DNA of 5,177 nt from Chromatiales bacterium. Its GTDB lineage: Bacteria; Pseudomonadota; Gammaproteobacteria; SZUA-152. The position numbers and the translations under genes are program-made. Location of the stretch: NCBI GenBank assembly GCA_026999335.1, contig JALTPW010000228.1, positions 1 through 5,177 on the forward strand. Direction: 5' to 3'. The notes under the pieces were generated by a model that saw only the letters and a program-made list of their open reading frames with translations, was not told the DNA's origin and ran no database searches. Of the stretch, positions 1 through 4,636 are shown one piece after another; the stretch's first letter is position 1; each line of letters starts with the position of its first letter.

Positions 1-73
1 GACAAAAGTGGCGCGTTTTTGCGCAAGCAAAACAAGTGCCGCTTTAGCCTGTCCGCTGGAGCTATTTGTTAGC
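1..73 (-). repeat. Integron attC recombination site, partial (cut by window edge)
   Basis: Read on the minus strand, the R''-like core GCTAAC (73-68) is followed by an L''-like box CCAGCGGAC (59-51) and then a variable palindromic segment. On the plus strand the start (gacaaaagtggcgcg) pairs imperfectly with the part ending at 53 (aacaagtgccgctttagcctgtc), giving a long imperfect hairpin with GAC at 1-3 facing GTC at 51-53. The expected partners, the rest of L' and the R' core of form GTTRRRY, would lie just left of base 1. The R'' core sits inside the last codons of the 61-residue gene, a common cassette arrangement. The core is not a perfect RYYYAAC (the preceding base is A, then G). The call rests on order, spacing and palindromicity and cannot be completed within this window. 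Confidence 0.62.
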
Positions 74-247
74 CTTTTTAGCTTTGTCCTTGCCTCCAAA
101 TTTTGGTTTTACACGTGAAATCAGCGCAAAAAATATAATAACGATCATTATTAAAAAGGCATAGTTGCCAAATGTTTGTAAGAATAGCAACGAGAGCCAA
201 AATATTACGATAGCAGCAATTAGAAATAGTAAATTCTTAATCATCAT
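62..247 (-). CDS. Small two-helix membrane protein, second gene of a cassette
   Basis: A 61-residue protein that I do not recognise. Residues 5-24 and about 28-44 are strongly hydrophobic, rich in Ile, Leu and Phe, and are separated by a short turn (TFGN). This predicts a helical hairpin in the inner membrane. The C-terminus is very basic (KPKFGGKDKAKKANK), so by the positive-inside rule both ends should face the cytoplasm. The start overlaps the end of the upstream gene as ATGA (bases 247-244) and only a weak GAG lies upstream, so translation is probably coupled to that gene. A second ATG follows directly and could also serve as start. The stop TAG lies within the attC site. An immunity-like or partner role for the upstream glycine-rich protein is inferred only from size, topology and coupling. 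Confidence 0.7.
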   Translation of the reverse strand: MMIKNLLFLIAAIVIFWLSLLFLQTFGNYAFLIMIVIIFFALISRVKPKFGGKDKAKKANK

Positions 248-708
248 GCGTACTCAAAACTGAGTGGTGAACTTTTCGCTCTCATGCCAACACTATTTCT
301 AAAAGGATGAGATTTATCAAATATTTGCGGGTTATGGGTATAGAAAGAATGCCAGCCTTTAAACTGCAAATTATTTTGGCTTGTAAAAACAAACATATCG
401 GATATTCGAGAGCCGCAACTTAAAGACCTGCCGCTAGCAACAGCAATACTACCAATTACAATTCCAGTATAACCCGCCGCGCCAAAGGCTGCGGCAACTG
501 CTAATTTCTCAAGCCCAATAGTAGCACCAATTAATTCCCCCATCGTTGCTCCTTTACCAAGAAGGTGTAAAGTGCCCACTAAAGTTGCGGCTGTACCTAT
601 AGCCTTTTGATAGCTATCAAATAGACCAGTTGGGACTGGTGCGCCTAACGCATTCATATTTTCAGTAAAGTACTTCTTAAAATCACCTGGGTTATAACAC
701 TGACTCAT
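244..708 (-). CDS. Cassette-encoded hypothetical protein with glycine-zipper hydrophobic core
   Basis: A 154-residue protein of unknown function. Residues 1-35 are polar to mixed. Residues 57-93 form a long small-residue hydrophobic stretch (…AAAFGAAGYTGIVIGSIAVASG) with G76, G79, G82, G86 and G93, including one GxxxG (G82-G86). Such glycine zippers are typical of membrane-inserting or tightly packed helices, as in several bacteriocins and pore formers. The C-terminal 60 residues are polar and aromatic (KGWHSFYTHNPQ), with two cysteines overall (C4, C98). There is no evident Sec signal peptide. The start at 708 is well supported by AAAGGAG 7 bases upstream. It is the first gene of a coupled pair with the 61-residue membrane protein and sits between a broken integrase and an attC. 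Membrane toxicity is a hypothesis only; the gene being real is well supported. Confidence 0.75.
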   Translation of the reverse strand: MSQCYNPGDFKKYFTENMNALGAPVPTGLFDSYQKAIGTAATLVGTLHLLGKGATMGELIGATIGLEKLAVAAAFGAAGYTGIVIGSIAVASGRSLSCGSRISDMFVFTSQNNLQFKGWHSFYTHNPQIFDKSHPFRNSVGMRAKSSPLSFEYA

Positions 709-715
709 GGTATAT

Positions 716-722
716 CTCCTTT
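716..722 (-). promoter_or_regulatory. Strong Shine-Dalgarno site for the 154-residue gene
   Basis: Minus-strand AAAGGAG lies 7 bases upstream of the ATG at 708-706. The context AAGGAGATATACCATG closely resembles the phage T7 gene 10 leader and predicts efficient initiation. It fixes the start of the gene. Confidence 0.8.
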
Positions 723-750
723 GTTTTGATTAGGCTTATTAGTATCAAGC

Positions 751-780
751 ATAATCGCCCTGTTTCCCCGTAGTATTCAA
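751..780 (-). promoter_or_regulatory. Candidate promoter of the two-gene cassette
   Basis: On the minus strand TTGAAT (780-775) and GATTAT (756-751) are 18 bases apart, each matching the sigma-70 consensus at 4 of 6 positions. Transcription would start near 744, giving a leader of about 36 bases before the ATG at 708. In an integron the cassette promoter Pc normally lies in or near intI/attI, so this could be Pc or a cassette's own promoter. The match is modest and AT-rich DNA yields such matches by chance. Confidence 0.3.
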
Positions 781-860
781 GCAAAAATCAGGCAATAACA
801 CTCGATAATCACCTAAAAATAAGCCAATTTGCCTTGATATCCTGATAATATCATGCAATT

Positions 861-884
861 CAGGCATGGACGCCTGTTTTTTTT
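861..884 (+). terminator. Terminator-like hairpin with T-run upstream of integrase remnant
   Basis: CAGGC (861-865) pairs with GCCTG (872-876) across a 6-base loop and is followed directly by eight Ts (877-884). The stem is short, only 5 base pairs, so termination would be weak. It would act on plus-strand transcripts running towards the integrase remnant. Confidence 0.35.
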
Positions 885-912
885 GGTCGACCCTACTTTG
901 TAATCTATCATT

Positions 913-1035
913 ATGTTAACCCAACTATCTGGCAAAAAACTGCGGGCGGAAATAAGCGATCTGATACGTGGTCTGCATGACTCACTTCATACCGAGCAGG
1001 CCTATTGTCGGCAAAGCAGGTCTACCACCGGATAG
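913..1035 (+). pseudogene. Integron/tyrosine recombinase integrase N-terminal remnant
   Basis: An ATG-initiated 40-codon frame whose residues 19-32 (IRGLHDSLHTEQAY) resemble the N-terminal SAM-like core-binding domain of tyrosine recombinases. In class 1 integron integrase, as I recall it, the corresponding stretch reads IRYLHYSLRTEQAY. After TEQAY the expected continuation (a hydrophobic segment of type VNWVRAFIRFH) is lost, and the frame ends in unrelated residues and TAG. No catalytic-domain motifs (R…HxxR…Y) follow in any frame. A functional integrase is over 300 residues, so this is a broken relic, about one tenth of the gene. It points away from the cassette genes, the normal integron orientation. 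A XerC/D-like or phage integrase origin is also possible, since the TEQAY segment occurs more widely. Confidence 0.5.
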
Positions 1036-1095
1036 CCTGTGTCGGGCCAGCAGAAATGATTCCAAATCAAGCTTCCAGGGTTCATCTAATAACAG

Positions 1096-1375
1096 GGGAC
1101 AGATCAGAATGGCACTTCCTTAAGGGTACATTTCTAATAAAAACAATGTCTTATGCTTGTCTCTAAGTTAATGCTAATGGTTAGGGAAAAGCCATTTCAA
1201 CTGTATTTATAGCGTTTTCAAGATCAGTGACAGCAGCAGAAGTAAGAGTCTTAGCGCAAAACAAATGCATACACACTTGATTTATAAAGAAAATATCCTT
1301 AAGGAAGTGCCATTCGGGACAGATCACGGTTTGCCTATATTTTCCATAGAAACCGTGGTCTGTCCCGAATGGCAC
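1096..1375. repeat. Composite palindromic element, REP/RAYT-like or MITE, no transposase
   Basis: An 18-base sequence (GAATGGCACTTCCTTAAG, 1107-1124) recurs exactly as its reverse complement at 1298-1315, 173 bases apart. An 11-base direct repeat GGGACAGATCA occurs at 1096-1106 and 1316-1326. The right end is a large hairpin, listed separately. The interior (1125-1297) is AT-rich and has no convincing coding sequence. The motif GGGACAGAYCACGGTTT, as I recall it, is common beside Y1/RAYT (TnpA-REP) transposases of proteobacteria. This would be a non-autonomous or decayed copy, but the family assignment is from memory and not tested. Confidence 0.5.
1307..1375. repeat. Long near-perfect hairpin, 26-base arms
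   Basis: The arm 1307-1332 (GTGCCATTCGGGACAGATCA then CGGTTT) pairs with 1350-1375. Of 26 positions, 25 are Watson-Crick pairs and the remaining T/G would be a wobble pair in RNA. The loop is 17 bases (1333-1349) and contains a further CTAT/ATAG pairing. The structure could act as a REP-type repeat, a recognition hairpin for a Y1 transposase, or a transcript-stabilising stem. There is no T-run after it, so it is not a standard terminator. Confidence 0.85.
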
Positions 1376-1644
1376 TAAGCTAAGGGAAAATAATGTTATA
1401 TTTCAGTTTGTTATAGTGGTGTTTGATTGAGAAAGTTCAGTGCGCTGTTGTCACTTTTTCGTTCATATGCATATATTCCATAGACAAACTGATAGTGAAT
1501 TAGCTAAAAGTTCTTTGGTAACCATTTGATTACATAGGCTTATTCCTTAACCTAGCGCTATTCTAGTCTGCCCTTTATTGTCTGGGGCGAACCATATACG
1601 CCCCCCCTTTTGTGCTTGTGCTTGAGTAATGGAGAGCTTTATTC
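1376..1644. other. AT-rich non-coding stretch downstream of higA
   Basis: About 270 bases with no convincing gene on either strand. Its right part (1545-1651) is the candidate attC described separately and includes a small GC hairpin (1584-1604). I see nothing recognisable in 1376-1540. Confidence 0.6.
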
Positions 1645-1651
1645 GTTAGGC
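1545..1651 (-). repeat. Candidate degenerate attC site following higA
   Basis: On the minus strand GCCTAAC (1651-1645) is a perfect RYYYAAC core overlapping the higA stop codon. About 100 bases on lies GTTAAGG (1551-1545), which fits GTTRRRY except for its last base. Between them is a hairpin, GGGGCG (1584-1589) with CGCCCC (1599-1604). The L boxes do not pair convincingly (the stretch after R'' against the stretch before R'), and the two cores are not perfect complements. Position, size and the R'' match support an attC; the weak inner pairing argues for decay or coincidence. Confidence 0.3.
1584..1611 (+). other. GC-rich hairpin with short T tract
   Basis: GGGGCG (1584-1589) pairs with CGCCCC (1599-1604) around a 9-base loop, followed on the plus strand by CCC and TTTT. 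The T tract is short and offset, so it is a weak terminator at best and faces the wrong way for higBA. Confidence 0.3.
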
Positions 1652-1939
1652 CGCATTTATCTGCAGCTTTTCTACTTTACGAAGGTCTACATTTTTCTTT
1701 GCATGCCATAAATTATAAGCATCCTGCATCGACAACCAGCTTTCTGGTGAACGCCCCAACGTCTTAGAAAGTCTCAATGCCATTTCTGGCGAAATATTAT
1801 TTTCACCTTTTATAAGGCGATTAAAAGTGGACGGTGAAACGTTTAGTTTTTCTGCAACTTTTCTAGAGCTAATGTCAAAAGGAGACAGATATACTTCTTT
1901 TATAAATTCGCCTGGATGAGGTGGATTGTGCATGGTCAT
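1646..1939 (-). CDS. higA: HigA-family antitoxin, XRE-type helix-turn-helix
   Basis: A 97-residue antitoxin of the type II HigBA system. It binds and neutralises the HigB toxin and, with it, represses its own operon. The HigA hallmarks are visible in order: HNPPHPGEFI (4-13), a helix-turn-helix at about 24-45 (SSRKVAEKLNVSPSTFNRLIKG), ISPEMALRLSK (49-59) and ESWLSMQDAYNLW (66-78). The length is normal for the family. Its start overlaps the toxin stop by one base (TAATG), and GAGG lies 10 bases upstream, so translation is coupled but has its own ribosome site. Met3 (1933-1931) is an alternative start because many relatives begin at that MHNPPHPGE. The stop codon overlaps a GCCTAAC core that may belong to an attC site. 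The family call is very secure; the C-terminal tail after 80 is less conserved. Confidence 0.93.
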   Translation of the reverse strand: MTMHNPPHPGEFIKEVYLSPFDISSRKVAEKLNVSPSTFNRLIKGENNISPEMALRLSKTLGRSPESWLSMQDAYNLWHAKKNVDLRKVEKLQINAA

Positions 1940-2217
1940 TAGTGATAATCCTCGTAATTAACTATATGGGAATTTCCATTTTCAAACTCAAACGTGATTC
2001 GCCAGTTGCCACTAACAGAGACAGACCACACTCCTTTGAGCTTTCCTTTCAACGGGTGAAGCTTGAAGCCTGGCACGTCCATATCATCAATTTCATGTGA
2101 TGAATCTAGAGCAACCAATATCATTCGAAGCCTTTGTTTATGTTTGCTCTGAACTCCTGCAACACTGCCCGTCTCGTAAAATTTCTGTAATCCCTTATGT
2201 TTGAATGATTTAATCAT
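1939..2217 (-). CDS. higB: HigB-family mRNA-cleaving toxin (RelE/ParE superfamily)
   Basis: A 92-residue toxin of RelE fold. Characterised HigB proteins bind the ribosome and cleave mRNA in the A site, and free toxin stops growth when HigA is degraded. Family motifs are clear: MIKSFKHKGLQKFYETGS (1-18), a central helix with QRLRMILVALD (28-38), PGFKLHPLKG (49-58), WSVSVSGNWRITFEF (64-78) and the terminal NYEDYH (87-92). His54, Asp90, Tyr91 and His92 match, in position and identity, residues reported as catalytic in Proteus vulgaris HigB, also 92 residues long. The toxin therefore appears intact and active. The toxin-first gene order is typical of higBA. No Shine-Dalgarno sequence precedes the ATG and a -10 box lies only 6 bases away. 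The GraT-type toxins of Pseudomonas are close in sequence and cannot be excluded as the nearest relatives. Confidence 0.94.
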   Translation of the reverse strand: MIKSFKHKGLQKFYETGSVAGVQSKHKQRLRMILVALDSSHEIDDMDVPGFKLHPLKGKLKGVWSVSVSGNWRITFEFENGNSHIVNYEDYH

Positions 2218-2223
2218 GGCTTA

Positions 2224-2252
2224 AGTATAGCTCAATGCGCATCACGCAATAA
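2224..2252 (-). promoter_or_regulatory. higBA promoter, predicted leaderless transcript
   Basis: On the minus strand TATACT (2229-2224) matches the -10 consensus at 5 of 6 positions. It follows TTATTG (2252-2247) with a 17-base spacer; the -35 match is poor. Only 6 bases (2223-2218) separate the -10 box from the toxin ATG, so transcription should start at or next to that ATG. The absence of a Shine-Dalgarno site agrees with leaderless initiation. Confidence 0.5.
2235..2248. promoter_or_regulatory. Candidate HigA operator
   Basis: TGCG-CATCA-CGCA (2236-2248) is an inverted repeat in the promoter spacer, overlapping an 8-base palindrome ATGCGCAT (2235-2242). HigA proteins bind inverted repeats over their own promoter, and this placement would block RNA polymerase. 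The arms are only 4 bases, so the exact operator is uncertain. Confidence 0.4.
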
Positions 2253-2302
2253 TAAGGCAGTAACTAGATGATTTCACTGCATGAATTGGCCTGACTTATT
2301 AG

Positions 2303-2487
2303 TACCTGAATCGGTGACTTCATGACGGTGCATAGCACAAGCCCTTGATTCCACAGCAGTTCAAAAAATGCCCGCTTATCCGCGGGATACACTTCGCTAA
2401 CCGATAGATGAAGCTAAGATTTTTTGATTCCGCTGTGAAATCAATATCTTGCACTCTGTATCCGCCCTGAAGTCACGGATTCAGGTA
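2303..2487. repeat. Long imperfect palindrome, MITE-like element
   Basis: The ends TACCTGAATCGGTGACTTCA (2303-2322) and 2468-2487 are inverted copies matching 19 of 20. Further matches occur inward in register: TTGATTCCACAGC (2345-2357) against 2432-2444 (12 of 13) and TCAAAAAAT (2361-2369) against 2419-2427 (9 of 9). The 185 bases can fold into one long interrupted stem. The centre holds a small hairpin CCCGC/GCGGG (2371-2375, 2382-2386) and CTTC/GAAG (2392-2395, 2410-2413). There is no coding frame and I see no target-site duplication. A MITE or other non-autonomous palindromic element fits best; a structured RNA is possible. Confidence 0.65.
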
Positions 2488-2612
2488 GCCGCTGGAGCGC
2501 GGCATGTTGGGGTTTCTCCCCCCCAAGCTGTGAATCGGCATGACGATGTGTTGTTAGCGGGACAGCACTGATTTCATTCGGGAGTGACGCTATGCCAAAC
2601 CTCAAGCTTGTA
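2488..2612. other. Intergenic end of recQ with short hairpins
   Basis: No gene is seen. GCCGC-TGGAGC-GCGGC (2488-2503) is a local palindrome. TTGGGG (2507-2512) pairs with CCCCAA (2521-2526); on the minus strand this lies about 85 bases beyond the recQ stop but is not followed by a T-run, so it is at most a weak terminator or barrier. Confidence 0.4.
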
Positions 2613-4586
2613 TCATTCCGACACGGTCAGCTTAGTGGGATTTTGCTGGTTCTGTTCTATTTGCGTCATGACCTCGCCAAAGGGTACGTTTTCCAGGCTG
2701 CCGAACAGTGCATGCGTACTGAGTTTGTTACGACTGATGCGGGGGGAACTGATGCCGCACAAAAACCGGCTCAGCAGACGGGGCGATGTGAAAATATCGG
2801 CCTGCTCCTGCTGTAGTGTGCAGGCCGCGCGCAGGATATCTTCGCTGATTGCCGCCGTATGACGTGGTGGCAGTTCGCTTTTGCCTCTTAAACATCCGCT
2901 ACAGTGCCCGCAGCCTTGTGTCCGTTGTTCACCGAAGTGAGTGGCGAGGGCGTTGGTCTGGCAGCCGTCCAGGGTGACCAGATCAAGTACTTGCTGCAGG
3001 CGATGGATCTCCGCCTGTTCACGGGCAAGGACACGCTGATACAGTTCCTCGGCCAGTGCCTCCAGGGAGTCGGGTTGTTTTAGACGCTGGTAACGGTGGC
3101 GAATACCGGCCACTTTTACTTCCAACAGTTGCTGTTCCCCGAGCCAATCCAGCGCCCGCACGATACGTTCGCGCGAGGTATCTAACTTTGTCGCCGCCTG
3201 GTCAAGGTCGATGCTGAACCAGGTTCTGGCTTTTTTGGCCTGATGAAACAGGCCGGCCAAAAAAGTGTGCCGTTCGCCCTCAAAGCGGGCCAGTATAGTC
3301 TGGAGGTCAAGCAGGGGTTTGAACTGGTAGTGGGCATAGAAGGGCGTTCCCCCTTTAAAATATTTGCCCAGTTCGAGATAGGTCAGCAGCGTGCGCAATA
3401 CCAGCGGACGGATATCGTGTGTGTTTGCCAGCGTGTGCAGGCTGACATCGAAGGCCTCGCCAAGGGAAAACAAGGCATCAATCAGGCTGCGCAACGCCGC
3501 CTTGTCCGGGGTGTCGCCATAGATGAAATTTTCCAGCACATTCAGGTCATCGGGGCAGACCAGCACCCGGCAAATCGAGGGCTGGCCATCACGGCCGGCA
3601 CGGCCTATTTCTTGAGAGTAGTTTTCCAGACTCTTGGGCAGGTTGTAGTGGTAGACCGCACGGATATCGGATTTGTCCACACCCATACCAAAGGCGATGG
3701 TCGCCACCACAATGGCATTGTCCGCCGCCATGAACCACTCTTGAATCTGATTACGAACATCCGCTTTCAAACCGGCGTGATAGGCCCGGGCGGGGAGCCC
3801 GTTGTCGGCCAGCATGCGTGCGACGCTTTCAGCGGTTTTTTGCAGGGTGACGTAGACGATGGCCGCTGTGGGTGCGTTTTTTTGCAAGGCACCGAGCAAT
3901 GCGTTGTCGCGCTCTGCGGCATCGACGACGGTGGTGTCGATTTTCAGGTTGGGCCGGTAAAAACCGGTATTGATCGCATGCTCGGGCGAAATAGCGAATA
4001 GCCGGCAAATGTCATCCAGCACGGCGGGTGTGGCCGTGGCGGTCAACGCCAGGATGCGTTCGGCATCGAATTCACGCGCGAAGCCCGCCAGCTTGAGGTA
4101 GTCCGGGCGGAAGTTATGACCCCATTCGGAGATGCAGTGCGCTTCGTCTACGGCAAACAGTGAGATGCGTAGCGGGCGCATACTTTCCCGAAAACGCTCA
4201 TTGTTGAAGCGTTCCGGTGCGACGTAGAGTAGTCGCAGTTCACCATCTCTGAGCTGCCGCATGACTTCCCGGTATTCTTCGGCATCAAGACTGGAATCCA
4301 GTCGCCGGGCCTTGATGCCGCGTTTTGCAAGGGCATCGATTTGATCTTTCATGAGGGCAATTAGTGGCGAAACAACCAGTGTCACACCCGGCAACAGCAG
4401 GGCGGGTAACTGGTAGCAAAGGGATTTTCCACCGCCAGTGGGGAAAATGGCGGCCGCCGAATGGCCGTCGAGAAGATGCTGTATCACCGCCTGCTGACCG
4501 GGCAGCAGTTCGCTGAAGCCAAAGTGTTGTTGCAGGGTCGCTTGAATGTCAGCGGCTTGATTTGCTGGGCTGGGTTTGTCGGCCAT
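2613..4586 (-). CDS. recQ: RecQ-family ATP-dependent DNA helicase, C-terminal zinc cluster, no HRDC
   Basis: A 657-residue superfamily 2 helicase that should unwind DNA 3' to 5' using ATP during repair and recombination. The helicase core is complete: LPGQQAVI (28-35), Walker A PTGGGKS with K54, SPLIALMKDQ (73-82), YVAPER (121-126), DEAH (147-150) followed by the RecQ aromatic-rich loop CISEWGHNFRPDY (151-163), LTATAT (181-186), IVYVTLQKT (243-251), VATIAFGMGVDKSDIR (294-309) and QEIGRAGRDG (325-334). After the core comes a winged-helix-like region at about 365-505. Then comes a cysteine cluster with C542, C559, C562 and C565 (GCGHCSGC), resembling the RecQ zinc site but about 150 residues later than in E. 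coli RecQ. No HRDC domain is evident. The start is supported by AGGA 7 bases upstream. It follows another minus-strand gene after 50 bases, probably in one operon. This is a RecQ-like subfamily rather than a certain orthologue of E. coli recQ. Confidence 0.93.
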   Translation of the reverse strand: MADKPSPANQAADIQATLQQHFGFSELLPGQQAVIQHLLDGHSAAAIFPTGGGKSLCYQLPALLLPGVTLVVSPLIALMKDQIDALAKRGIKARRLDSSLDAEEYREVMRQLRDGELRLLYVAPERFNNERFRESMRPLRISLFAVDEAHCISEWGHNFRPDYLKLAGFAREFDAERILALTATATPAVLDDICRLFAISPEHAINTGFYRPNLKIDTTVVDAAERDNALLGALQKNAPTAAIVYVTLQKTAESVARMLADNGLPARAYHAGLKADVRNQIQEWFMAADNAIVVATIAFGMGVDKSDIRAVYHYNLPKSLENYSQEIGRAGRDGQPSICRVLVCPDDLNVLENFIYGDTPDKAALRSLIDALFSLGEAFDVSLHTLANTHDIRPLVLRTLLTYLELGKYFKGGTPFYAHYQFKPLLDLQTILARFEGERHTFLAGLFHQAKKARTWFSIDLDQAATKLDTSRERIVRALDWLGEQQLLEVKVAGIRHRYQRLKQPDSLEALAEELYQRVLAREQAEIHRLQQVLDLVTLDGCQTNALATHFGEQRTQGCGHCSGCLRGKSELPPRHTAAISEDILRAACTLQQEQADIFTSPRLLSRFLCGISSPRISRNKLSTHALFGSLENVPFGEVMTQIEQNQQNPTKLTVSE

Positions 4587-4593
4587 GGGGATT

Positions 4594-4597
4594 TCCT
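4594..4597 (-). promoter_or_regulatory. Shine-Dalgarno site of the recQ gene
   Basis: Minus-strand AGGA lies 7 bases before the ATG at 4586-4584 and decides this start. Confidence 0.65.
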
Positions 4598-4636
4598 GTC
4601 CTTGAGTTGGATGCTCAATCCATTGAGCGATTTGTG

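Larger units (their letters stand above)
709..912. other. Intergenic region between cassette gene and integrase remnant; expected attI position
   Basis: This 204-base divergent spacer is where attI and the promoters for integrase and cassettes should lie if this is an integron head. I find no clear GTTRRRY core on the minus strand; the nearest is GTTATTG (799-793), which breaks the consensus at two positions. The region also holds the strong ribosome site, a candidate promoter and one terminator-like hairpin. No LexA box of form CTGT-N8-ACAG was seen. Confidence 0.4.

Noticed and set aside
1181..1375. 64-codon minus-strand frame across the palindromic element
   Set aside because: Its first half is the translated hairpin arm and repeat; the remainder resembles no family I know. 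It is more likely non-coding repeat sequence.
1307..1375. Large hairpin as a rho-independent terminator
   Set aside because: No T-run follows on either strand, and the stem is far longer than usual terminators.
2396..2559. CGCTAAC (2396-2402) and GTTAGCG (2553-2559) as cores of another attC
   Set aside because: The 7-base pair is complementary, but neither fits RYYYAAC or GTTRRRY, no L boxes pair inside, and the interval overlaps the separate long palindrome. Judged coincidental.
2584..2862. Two overlapping plus-strand frames at the end of recQ
   Set aside because: They are antisense to the C-terminus of the helicase, lack ribosome sites and show no family features.
3243..4001. 252-codon open frame on the plus strand
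   Set aside because: It lies fully antisense to the helicase core, which has all expected motifs. It has no recognisable domain and no ribosome site, so it is an overlap artefact of GC-rich coding DNA.
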